Shown here in pieces: positions 13,263-18,924 of a DNA stretch of 18,924 nt. The notes beneath the pieces are model-generated. The model worked only from the letters and a program-made list of their open reading frames with translations, was not told the origin of the DNA and did no database searches. This stretch comes from an uncultured Eubacteriales bacterium (lineage in GTDB: Bacteria > Bacillota > Clostridia > Lachnospirales > Anaerotignaceae), in the NCBI GenBank assembly GCA_902406135.1, contig CABPCX010000004.1, positions 1-18,924 on the forward strand, given 5' to 3'. The position numbers and the translations under genes were made by a program. Every line of letters starts with the position of its first letter. The stretch's first letter is position 1.

Positions 13263-14588
13263 ATGTCAACGGAAAATCTGACGGAAGGCAGTGTATTCAA
13301 ATCACTTTTAAGATACGCGGCACCAATGATAGTGACCAGCATACTGCAGGCGGTATACAGCATTGTGGATATATGGATAGCGGGCAGGTACATAGGCGGA
13401 AACGGAATATCGGCCATATCCAACGGCTCCCTCATAATGAATCTCATAACCCAGATAGCCATAGGCATAACCGTAGGCGGAAATGTGCTTATAAGCCAGT
13501 ATTTCGGCTCGGGAATGGACGAGGACAGGAAAAGCGCCGTAGGCACTCTGTTTGTATCCTCCCTGCTGATGAGCATAATTTTCGGATTAATGTTTTATTC
13601 TTTGGGCGGAGCTCTTTTGGAATTTTTAAATGCCCCAGCCCTGGAAGAAGCAACTGAATATGTACAAATATGCTCCTGCGGAATGGCATTCATATTCGGA
13701 TACAATGCCTTAAGCGCCATACTTAGGGCCGCAGGCAACTCAAAAATACCCATGCGCATAATAATGCTGTCAACGGCGGTAAATATCGTACTGGACTATG
13801 TATTTGTAGCGCTTATGGAAATGGGTGTGGCAGGAGCCGCCCTTGGTACGGTCATAGCCCAGGGAGTATCCTTCATTACGGCGCTCATATATACGTCCGT
13901 AAAGGGCAGTGACTATGGATTTTATATAAAGGCACTGAAAATAAAGGGCGAAAAGCTCATAAAAATACTTAAGCTGGGATTTCCCATTGCCCTGCAGTGG
14001 ACCATAGCCAGTGTATCTTGGCTTGCGGTAGCGTTTTTGATAAATCTCTACGGAGTGGATGTGTCGGCAGGAAACGGCATATCCAATAAAATAAAGGATT
14101 TCTGCCAGCTGTTTATTACGGCCATGACCAGTGCGGCAGCCACCATGGCCGCCCAGAATATAGGCGCCGGAAAATTCGACAGAGCCAAAGCCGTACTTAA
14201 TGCCTGTCTTAAAACAACGGTCATAATGGCACTTATAATAATAGCCATAGTGGAAGTAACGGCACCGTTTATTGTCTCCTTCTTCAATAAGGACCCGTTA
14301 ATAGCTCAGCATGCCGTAACAAACATAAGGATAGAAATAATTGCCCAGCTGTTTTACGCGGGATTCCTGTCCTATAACGTACTGGCCACTGCCTGCGGAG
14401 ATACCATGTTCGTAATGGCCAATTCGTTTTTAAACTGTATAGTTGTAAGGCTTGTACTGGCCTTTGTCCTGGAAAGTCTCATCGGCATAACGGGAGTATA
14501 TATCGCTTGTATGATAGCCCCCTCATCGTCGGTGCCTGTGGGCTGGCTGTACTGCAAAAGGGAAAAGTGGAAGAAAAAACTGGTATAA
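13263..14588 (+). CDS. MATE-family efflux transporter
   Basis: A 441-residue polytopic membrane protein of MATE family length. It begins with the typical cytoplasmic start TEGSVFKSLLRYAAPMIVTSILQAVYSIVDIWIAG and continues with about 12 hydrophobic segments in two related halves; the second half opens with LKLGFPIALQWTIASVSWLAVAF. Internal features include ALSAILRAAGNSKIPM, the family's loop motif. MATE transporters export drugs or metabolites using sodium or proton gradients; the substrate here is unknown. GGGGGAGGGAG precedes the ATG. The gene diverges from the GntR-ABC operon over a 146-base gap, so the GntR protein might influence it, but the operator sits nearer the other promoter. Confidence 0.94.
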   Translation: MSTENLTEGSVFKSLLRYAAPMIVTSILQAVYSIVDIWIAGRYIGGNGISAISNGSLIMNLITQIAIGITVGGNVLISQYFGSGMDEDRKSAVGTLFVSSLLMSIIFGLMFYSLGGALLEFLNAPALEEATEYVQICSCGMAFIFGYNALSAILRAAGNSKIPMRIIMLSTAVNIVLDYVFVALMEMGVAGAALGTVIAQGVSFITALIYTSVKGSDYGFYIKALKIKGEKLIKILKLGFPIALQWTIASVSWLAVAFLINLYGVDVSAGNGISNKIKDFCQLFITAMTSAAATMAAQNIGAGKFDRAKAVLNACLKTTVIMALIIIAIVEVTAPFIVSFFNKDPLIAQHAVTNIRIEIIAQLFYAGFLSYNVLATACGDTMFVMANSFLNCIVVRLVLAFVLESLIGITGVYIACMIAPSSSVPVGWLYCKREKWKKKLV

Positions 14589-14592
14589 AAAT

Positions 14593-14625
14593 AAAGCACG
14601 CCCAATAAGGCGTGCTTTTGTATTT
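14593..14625. terminator. Bidirectional terminator between MATE and the flavoprotein gene
   Basis: Perfect 10-bp stem AAAGCACGCC (14593-14602) / GGCGTGCTTT (14609-14618) with T-rich tails on both strands. It serves the convergent MATE and flavoprotein genes. Confidence 0.9.
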
Positions 14626-14626
14626 A

Positions 14627-15157
14627 TCAGACATTAAGCCCCATCTGATATGCTTTGTCCATCAAATCGGTATTTTTTACGAGACCCGCATCCATTACGT
14701 TTTCGGCATACAGTCTGCCTCTTATATCATACTTTTCAAGATGTTCCACAAATCCGTCCAGGTCTCCCAGAGACCTTTCTATTATGTCCCTGCCAAGGCC
14801 TGCGGATACTATATAATAAACCTCTTTGCTTCCGAGATGCTGCCAGATGGGATATGTGCGGTCGATAAATGTTTTCATCTGAGCACTTATTCCGTAGAAG
14901 TAAACGGGTGTGGCAAGCACGATTACTTCCGCTTTCTGAAAGTCCTCAAGAAGTTCATTCATATCGTCATTTAATACACATTTTCCCGTTTTCATACACG
15001 CGTCACAGGCATGGCAGAAGCCTATTTTCTTCTCCATCAGCCTGACGAGTTTTACGGAATTTCCGCTTTTTTCGGCTCCTTCCATAAACTTTTCACATAA
15101 AAGCTGTGAGTTTCCGTTCCTTCTTGGACTGCTGGATATGATAAGTACGTTCTTCAT
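14627..15157 (-). CDS. Flavodoxin-fold NAD(P)H oxidoreductase with iron-sulfur-flavoprotein-type cysteine cluster
   Basis: A 176-residue flavoprotein. The N-terminal SSSPRRNGNS (8-17) is the FMN phosphate-binding loop of the NADPH-dependent FMN reductase family, and ATPVYFYGISAQMKTFIDR (about 82-100) is the second flavin-contact region. Cys48, Cys51, Cys54 and Cys60 form a compact C-X2-C-X2-C-X5-C motif, the arrangement that binds the [4Fe-4S] cluster in archaeal iron-sulfur flavoprotein (Isf). The protein may thus pass electrons between a ferredoxin-like carrier and FMN, or act as a quinone/nitro-reductase or in oxidative defence. The C-terminal half is shorter and less typical than in Isf. 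AGGAGGG precedes the ATG. It is monocistronic, lying between the MATE and aldehyde dehydrogenase units. Confidence 0.88.
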   Translation of the reverse strand: MKNVLIISSSPRRNGNSQLLCEKFMEGAEKSGNSVKLVRLMEKKIGFCHACDACMKTGKCVLNDDMNELLEDFQKAEVIVLATPVYFYGISAQMKTFIDRTYPIWQHLGSKEVYYIVSAGLGRDIIERSLGDLDGFVEHLEKYDIRGRLYAENVMDAGLVKNTDLMDKAYQMGLNV

Positions 15158-15220
15158 ATTTTACCCTCCTATATGAGAATGGTGTTCAATATATGTTTTT
15201 TCCCGGTATTTTTGCTTCTT

Positions 15221-15254
15221 AAAAGGGACCGTTTCCCCTGACGGAAACGGTCCC
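15221..15254 (-). terminator. Terminator of the MarR-ADH-ALDH operon
   Basis: Perfect 12-bp stem GGGACCGTTTCC (15225-15236) / GGAAACGGTCCC (15243-15254) with a six-base loop; the minus strand continues with TTTT. It ends the operon and isolates the flavoprotein gene. Confidence 0.88.
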
Positions 15255-15295
15255 TCCTCAAAGAATGATATTTCAAATTCGGTCAGAATGCCCTA

Positions 15296-16675
15296 TTATC
15301 TTAAAAACATCTTTATAAGCATTTCGTTTATCTGCTTATAGGGCTGATACCTCATGGGAAGGTCCATCCATGTCTTCTTGTCTACGATGCTCTTTTTATG
15401 GGAGAAGGCATCAAAACCGATTTTTCCATGGTATGCACCCATTCCGCTGGCTCCCACGCCGCCGAATCCCATACGGCTTGTGGCAAGGTGGATTATTGTA
15501 TCGTTTATACAGCCTCCGCCAAACTGGCATCTGCTCATAACAAATTTTATTGTCTTTCTGTCCTCTGAGAACATATACAGCGCCAGAGGGTGAGGTCTTG
15601 AATTTATTTTCTTAACGGCTTCATTTATATTTTTGAATGTAAGCACGGGGAGTATGGGTCCGAAAATTTCTTCTCCCATTACGGCGTCACTAAAGTCCAC
15701 ATTGTCCATAACAGTGGGCTCTATTCTCTGGGAAGCTCTGTCGCTGTCCCCTCCGAATACAACCTTGCTGCCGTCCATAAGACCGCTGAGACGGTCAAAA
15801 TGTTTCTCATTTATTATTTTACCGTAGTTTTCATTTAAAAGAGGTTTCTCTCCAAACTGCTTCTTTATCTGTATCTTTATTTCTTCAATGAGCTTATCCT
15901 TTATTTTTTCGTCGCAGTATATATAGTCGGGCGCTACGCATGTCTGTCCGCAGTTGAGGAATTTTCCGAAAACTATTCTCTTTGCCGCAAGCTTAAGCTT
16001 TGCTGTGGAGTCAACGATGCATGGACTCTTTCCGCCCAGCTCAAGGGTTACGGGTGTAAGTCTCTCTGCCGCGTTTCTTAAAACTTCCTTTCCTACAGCC
16101 TGGCTTCCCGTAAAGAATATATAGTCAAAGTTTCCGCTTAACAGACAGCTGTTTTCCTTTCTTCCGCCCGTTACTACAGCCACATAGGCAGGGTCAAAAC
16201 ATTCGCCTATTATTTTTGCTATTACTTCGCTGGTTTTGGGTGAGTATGCACTGGGCTTAACTACTGCCGTATTTCCTGCCGCCAATGCGTCTACCAGCGG
16301 GTCAAGGGTAAGCATAAAAGGATAATTCCAGGGGCTCATTATAAGCGTTACTCCATAGGGTGAAGGTTTTACAAAGCTCCTTGCCGCAAACTGCGCAAGG
16401 GGTGTTATTACTGTCTTTTCTCCCGCATAGGATGCCGTACGCTTTATCATATATGAAAGCTCACTAAGCACCATTCCTGTCTCGCACATATATCCCTCAA
16501 AGGCGCTTTTTCCAAGGTCCGCTTTAAGAGCTTCGTTTATCTCTTTCTCATATTTCAAAACAGTATGCTTAAGGTGTCTTAATGAATTTATTCTGAAATT
16601 TACATTGAGCGTCCTGCCGCTTTCAAAAAATTCTTTCTGTTTATCGATTATATTCTGAATTTCTTCCGGTCTCAT
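15296..16675 (-). CDS. Aldehyde dehydrogenase, class 3 type
   Basis: A 459-residue NAD(P)-dependent aldehyde dehydrogenase of the ALDH3/YwdH group, which is shorter than the roughly 500-residue ALDH1/2 type. Motifs are in order: MSPWNYPF with the catalytic Asn116, AAGNTAVVKPS, FFTGSQAVGKEV (cofactor binding), LELGGKSP with general base Glu212, and NCGQTCVAPDY with nucleophile Cys246. GEEIFGPILPVLTF and the C-terminal GFGGVGASGMGAYHG segment are present. It should oxidise an aldehyde to the acid rather than to acyl-CoA. It is the last gene of the operon: its ATG is three bases after the stop of the alcohol dehydrogenase, and GGAG is supplied by the end of that gene. Together the two enzymes would interconvert an alcohol, aldehyde and carboxylate; the chain length is not determinable. 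Confidence 0.95.
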   Translation of the reverse strand: MRPEEIQNIIDKQKEFFESGRTLNVNFRINSLRHLKHTVLKYEKEINEALKADLGKSAFEGYMCETGMVLSELSYMIKRTASYAGEKTVITPLAQFAARSFVKPSPYGVTLIMSPWNYPFMLTLDPLVDALAAGNTAVVKPSAYSPKTSEVIAKIIGECFDPAYVAVVTGGRKENSCLLSGNFDYIFFTGSQAVGKEVLRNAAERLTPVTLELGGKSPCIVDSTAKLKLAAKRIVFGKFLNCGQTCVAPDYIYCDEKIKDKLIEEIKIQIKKQFGEKPLLNENYGKIINEKHFDRLSGLMDGSKVVFGGDSDRASQRIEPTVMDNVDFSDAVMGEEIFGPILPVLTFKNINEAVKKINSRPHPLALYMFSEDRKTIKFVMSRCQFGGGCINDTIIHLATSRMGFGGVGASGMGAYHGKIGFDAFSHKKSIVDKKTWMDLPMRYQPYKQINEMLIKMFLR

Positions 16676-16678
16676 ATC

Positions 16679-17881
16679 TCATCTCTCCATAACTTCATAA
16701 TAAAACTTTTCAAGCTCTTTCGCGTCCATAAGTTTTGGTACGGGATAAAGAGGATTGCCTTCCTTCTCCGCATAACGTGCAAGTCGGGGTACGTCCTTTT
16801 TCCTTATCTCCTTTATTGTGTCGGGGATATCAAGCCTTACCTTCATCTCTTTTACTGCCTCGATGAATTTCTCCGCTCCCGCTTTGTCGCTTTCCTGAAG
16901 TGTTGATATGCCTATTACAACCGCCAGCTCATGCAGTTTCTTATAGGCGCTTTCTCCATAGCTCTCAAGCACATGGGGAAGAAGCACCGCATTTGCCAGT
17001 CCATGGGGCACATTGTATCTTCCGCCAAGGGAATGGGCTACCGCATGCACATATCCTACATAGGATTTTGTAAAGGCACTTCCTGCTAAATATGCCGCCC
17101 TGAGCATATTCTTTCTCGCTCTCATATTGTTTCCGTCTTCGCAGGCGTCAAATATATTCTCAAATATAAGTCTTACAGCCTCTGTAGCATCAGCCCTTGT
17201 GTCCTTTGTTGTGGACCTGCCGATATAAGCCTCCACCGCATGGGTCAGTGCGTCCATTCCCGTTGTGGCCGTAAGGCTCCTTGGAAGCGACCTTGTAACC
17301 TCAGGGTCAAGCACCGCATAGCGTGGTATAAGAGGAAAATCGTTTATGGGGTATTTATGCCTTGTCCTGCTGTCAGTTATTACCGATGCCAATGTAGTCT
17401 CACTGCCTGTGCCCGCTGTAGTCGGTATGGCAATAAGAAGCGGCAGTCTTTTATGTACCTTAAGTATTCCCTTCATCTTCGCCAGACTTTGACGGGGCTT
17501 TGCTATCCTTGCTCCTACCGCCTTCGCACAGTCGATGGACGAGCCGCCGCCAAAGCCTATTATCGCCTGGCAGTTGCCCTTAAGATACATAAGCCTTGCT
17601 TCCTCCACATTGTCTGTTGTGGGGTTTGCAACGGTCTTATCATATACATAGCATCTTATGCCCTCTTCCTTAAGCTTATCTTCCAAAGGCTTTGTTATGC
17701 CAAAGCCCCTTATGCTCTTGTCAGTTACCATAAGCACCCTTCTTATGCCCTTCCTCTTAAACAGAGCCGCTGTCCCGTTGGGTCCGTCTAATATCTCAGG
17801 CTTTCTATAGGGCAGTACCGGCAGAGCCAGTTTAAATACAGTCTGATATGTACGGCAGTATGCCTTCTTTACTACGTTCAT
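16679..17881 (-). CDS. Iron-dependent (group III) alcohol dehydrogenase
   Basis: A 400-residue iron-containing alcohol dehydrogenase counted from the ATG at 17881. The NAD-binding loop is GFGGGSSIDCAKAVG (109-123), followed by PTTAGTGSE (153-161). Metal ligands are Asp210 and His214 (GMDALTHAVEAY), His279 (GYVHAVAHSLGG) and His293 (VPHGLANAVLLPH); the 14-residue spacing between the last two matches E. coli FucO. The enzyme reduces an aldehyde to an alcohol or the reverse. The start overlaps the MarR stop codon as ATGA and has AAAGGAG upstream, so translation is coupled. It sits between MarR and an aldehyde dehydrogenase, arguing for aldehyde or alcohol metabolism under MarR control. Substrate is unknown. 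The longer start at 17905 is rejected because it lies inside the MarR gene before the ribosome binding site. Confidence 0.95.
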   Translation of the reverse strand: MNVVKKAYCRTYQTVFKLALPVLPYRKPEILDGPNGTAALFKRKGIRRVLMVTDKSIRGFGITKPLEDKLKEEGIRCYVYDKTVANPTTDNVEEARLMYLKGNCQAIIGFGGGSSIDCAKAVGARIAKPRQSLAKMKGILKVHKRLPLLIAIPTTAGTGSETTLASVITDSRTRHKYPINDFPLIPRYAVLDPEVTRSLPRSLTATTGMDALTHAVEAYIGRSTTKDTRADATEAVRLIFENIFDACEDGNNMRARKNMLRAAYLAGSAFTKSYVGYVHAVAHSLGGRYNVPHGLANAVLLPHVLESYGESAYKKLHELAVVIGISTLQESDKAGAEKFIEAVKEMKVRLDIPDTIKEIRKKDVPRLARYAEKEGNPLYPVPKLMDAKELEKFYYEVMER

Positions 17882-18333
17882 TTTGTTTCTCCTTTGTTTT
17901 CGCATATATTTTGCAGATTGTCGGCAATTTTGCCAAGAGCTTTATAAAATACCGCTCTCTCTTCTTCCGTCAGGCCTTCTCCTGCCCTGCTTACCGAAGA
18001 TTCTATAAGCGTTACCATCTTATCCGATAATTCTTCGCCCTTTGGGGTCAGCTTTATTTTCGCACGGTATCTGCGCTTATCGCCCGGTGCGTCAAGATAT
18101 ACCAGTCCCTCGCTCTCAAGCTTCGATATTGTCCTGGATATACCTCCCTTATCCTCCATACACAGCGACGATAACTCCGCAGACGTCAGCTCACCGCTTC
18201 TTCTTAAGTTCAAAAGACACATTACCTGCGGCCCCTTAAGTCCAAGCTCCGTCATTTCTCTGCTCTTTATTTTCTGTATGCTTTTATATATTCTTGCTAC
18301 CGATATGATGAATAATTCAAATCTGCTAAGCAT
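17878..18333 (-). CDS. MarR-family transcriptional regulator
   Basis: A 151-residue winged-helix regulator counted from the ATG at 18333, the usual MarR size. Its DNA-binding core runs LGLKGPQVMCLLNLRRSGELTSAELSSLCMEDKGGISRTISKLESEGLV (about 30-78), and the wing carries DKRRYRAKIKLTPKG. Flanking helices form the dimerisation domain. Start choice rests on AAGGAGG eight bases upstream and on the promoter, whose -35 element overlaps the longer ATG at 18390. It is the first gene of a three-gene operon with an alcohol and an aldehyde dehydrogenase, and a perfect inverted repeat overlaps its promoter, so autorepression of the operon, relieved by an aldehyde or another small molecule, is the simplest model. 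Confidence 0.94.
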   Translation of the reverse strand: MLSRFELFIISVARIYKSIQKIKSREMTELGLKGPQVMCLLNLRRSGELTSAELSSLCMEDKGGISRTISKLESEGLVYLDAPGDKRRYRAKIKLTPKGEELSDKMVTLIESSVSRAGEGLTEEERAVFYKALGKIADNLQNICENKGETK

Positions 18334-18358
18334 TTCAGCCTCCTTATAAATCGTCAAA

Positions 18359-18387
18359 ATGATAGCACAAAGATGTTGATATGTCAA
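18359..18387 (-). promoter_or_regulatory. Promoter of the MarR-ADH-ALDH operon
   Basis: On the minus strand TTGACA (18387-18382) and TATCAT (18364-18359) are separated by exactly 17 bases, giving a leader of about 20 bases before the MarR ATG. Confidence 0.85.
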
Positions 18388-18391
18388 CATC
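18372..18391. promoter_or_regulatory. Candidate MarR operator overlapping the -35 element
   Basis: Perfect inverted repeat GATGTTGA (18372-18379) / TCAACATC (18384-18391) with a four-base centre, covering the -35 hexamer of the operon promoter. Its length and position fit a MarR-type repressor site. Confidence 0.75.
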
Positions 18392-18400
18392 TCGCCCCTT

Positions 18401-18427
18401 AAAAAAGCCGGAGCTGCTGCCCCGGCC
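18401..18427 (-). terminator. Terminator of the S-layer-homology gene
   Basis: Stem GCCGG (18407-18411) / CCGGC (18422-18426) with additional GC pairing inside; the minus strand continues with six T. It lies 20 bases after the stop codon. Confidence 0.85.
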
Positions 18428-18447
18428 TTTCATCATTTATTGATTTA

Positions 18448-18924
18448 TTATTTCACGTTTTTACAGAAATTCATAAGCATTACTGCCGCCTGTCCTCGGC
18501 TTGTTGTTGTCTTTGGTGATATACTGCCGTTGCCCATTCCGCTTATTATTCCTGCGTTTACTGCCCAGGCAACAGGTGCCTTTGCGTATTCCGATATTTC
18601 TTCATAATCCGCAAACTCCCTTACGGCCATTCCGCCCTGGGTTGTGTCATAGCCTTTATACTCAGCATATCTGTACAGTATCGCGGCAAAGTCTTCCCTC
18701 GTTACTGCCTCTCCTACGCCATATTCACTGCCGTATCCTGAAATTATGCCGTTTTCTCCTGCCCACGCTATGGCCTTGGAATAATACTCTCCGCTCATTA
18801 CATCCAGGAAGGGCGCTATATCCTTTGGCTCAGGCTTTCCTTCCATATTCCAGAGGATTGTGGCAAGCATTTCCCTCTTAAGCTCGGTACCTGGCTCGAA
18901 TTTATTTCCACCTACACCGTTCAT
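18448..18924 (-). CDS. S-layer-homology (SLH) domain protein, C-terminal part
   Basis: The last 158 residues of a larger protein whose start lies beyond the window. Residues 1-30 are the end of one SLH repeat (FEPGTELKREMLATILWNMEG). A second SLH repeat follows at about 38-95 (FLDV...YYSKAIAWAGENGIISGYG...VTREDFAAILYRYAEY) and a third at about 103-156 (FADY...YAKAPVAWAVNAGIISGMGNG...TTSRGQAAVMLMNF). Three such repeats at a C-terminus anchor a protein non-covalently to secondary cell-wall polysaccharide. The functional N-terminal domain and any signal peptide are not visible, so its activity cannot be stated. The Met at 18924 is simply at the window edge within the first repeat. Confidence 0.92.
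   Translation of the reverse strand: MNGVGGNKFEPGTELKREMLATILWNMEGKPEPKDIAPFLDVMSGEYYSKAIAWAGENGIISGYGSEYGVGEAVTREDFAAILYRYAEYKGYDTTQGGMAVREFADYEEISEYAKAPVAWAVNAGIISGMGNGSISPKTTTSRGQAAVMLMNFCKNVK

Noticed and set aside
17240..17791. A 183-codon open frame on the plus strand
   Set aside because: It is antisense to the clearly coding alcohol dehydrogenase; its Cys/Tyr/Arg-rich composition is typical of a shadow frame.
18922..18924. ATG at the window edge as the true start of the SLH protein
   Set aside because: It lies within an SLH repeat, so the gene must continue beyond the window.
1..18924. CRISPR arrays, tRNA, rRNA, insertion sequences, prophage genes, riboswitches
   Set aside because: Looked for while reading; no repeat-spacer array, transposase frame, terminal inverted repeats, tRNA cloverleaf or recognisable riboswitch core was seen.

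Overview
The window looks like chromosomal DNA of an anaerobic Bacillota, most likely a gut-type clostridium of the Lachnospirales. The evidence is the AT-rich intergenic DNA with GC-moderate genes, strong AGGAGG-type ribosome binding sites, sigma-A-type TTGACA/TATAAT promoters, an S-layer-homology protein, a YtrA-type GntR/ABC operon, a class III CoA-transferase-fold enzyme, a free-standing lipoate ligase and an iron-dependent alcohol dehydrogenase. No rRNA, tRNA, CRISPR array, transposase or phage gene is visible. The species assignment is inference.

Layout. (1) 78-818: a plus-strand SDR oxidoreductase. (2) 943-2125, minus: an AI-2E/PerM-family membrane protein split by a one-base frameshift. 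(3) 2396-5004, minus: OsmC-family protein, small cupin, and a dihydrolipoyl dehydrogenase carrying its own lipoyl domain; a lipoate-protein ligase diverges from it on the plus strand (5226-6221). (4) 6270-7800, minus: a PutP-type sodium/proline symporter, also split by a one-base frameshift, with a TetR regulator upstream. (5) 8850-11096, minus: an alpha-methylacyl-CoA-racemase-like CaiB/BaiF enzyme preceded by a LysR regulator, with a large inverted repeat between them. (6) 11253-13116, minus: a GntR(YtrA)-ABC ATPase-ABC permease operon with its own promoter/operator, and a divergent MATE exporter (13263-14588, plus). (7) 14627-15157, minus: a flavoprotein with an iron-sulfur-flavoprotein-type cysteine cluster. 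(8) 15296-18333, minus: a tight MarR-alcohol dehydrogenase-aldehyde dehydrogenase operon with a promoter overlapped by a perfect MarR-like operator. (9) 18448-18924, minus: the C-terminal end of an S-layer-homology protein whose start lies beyond the window.

The most interesting part is region 3. A lipoyl-bearing E3, a two-cysteine OsmC protein and a lipoate ligase sit together without the E1/E2 subunits of a 2-oxoacid dehydrogenase or glycine-cleavage genes in the window. Ohr/OsmC enzymes are known to be re-reduced by lipoyl groups and dihydrolipoyl dehydrogenase in other bacteria, so this could be a compact lipoyl-driven thiol-peroxidase module. Its shared upstream region carries four TTTAAC repeats spaced 27, 26 and 26 bases apart. 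The function is a hypothesis; the architecture and repeats are directly visible.

Several genes have better starts than the longest reading frame gives (AI-2E 2125, cupin 4523, PutP 7800, LysR 11096, ABC ATPase 12739, GntR 13116, ADH 17881, MarR 18333). These were chosen from ribosome binding sites and from promoters that overlap the longer versions. Nearly every transcription unit ends in a recognisable hairpin terminator, several of them shared between convergent genes.
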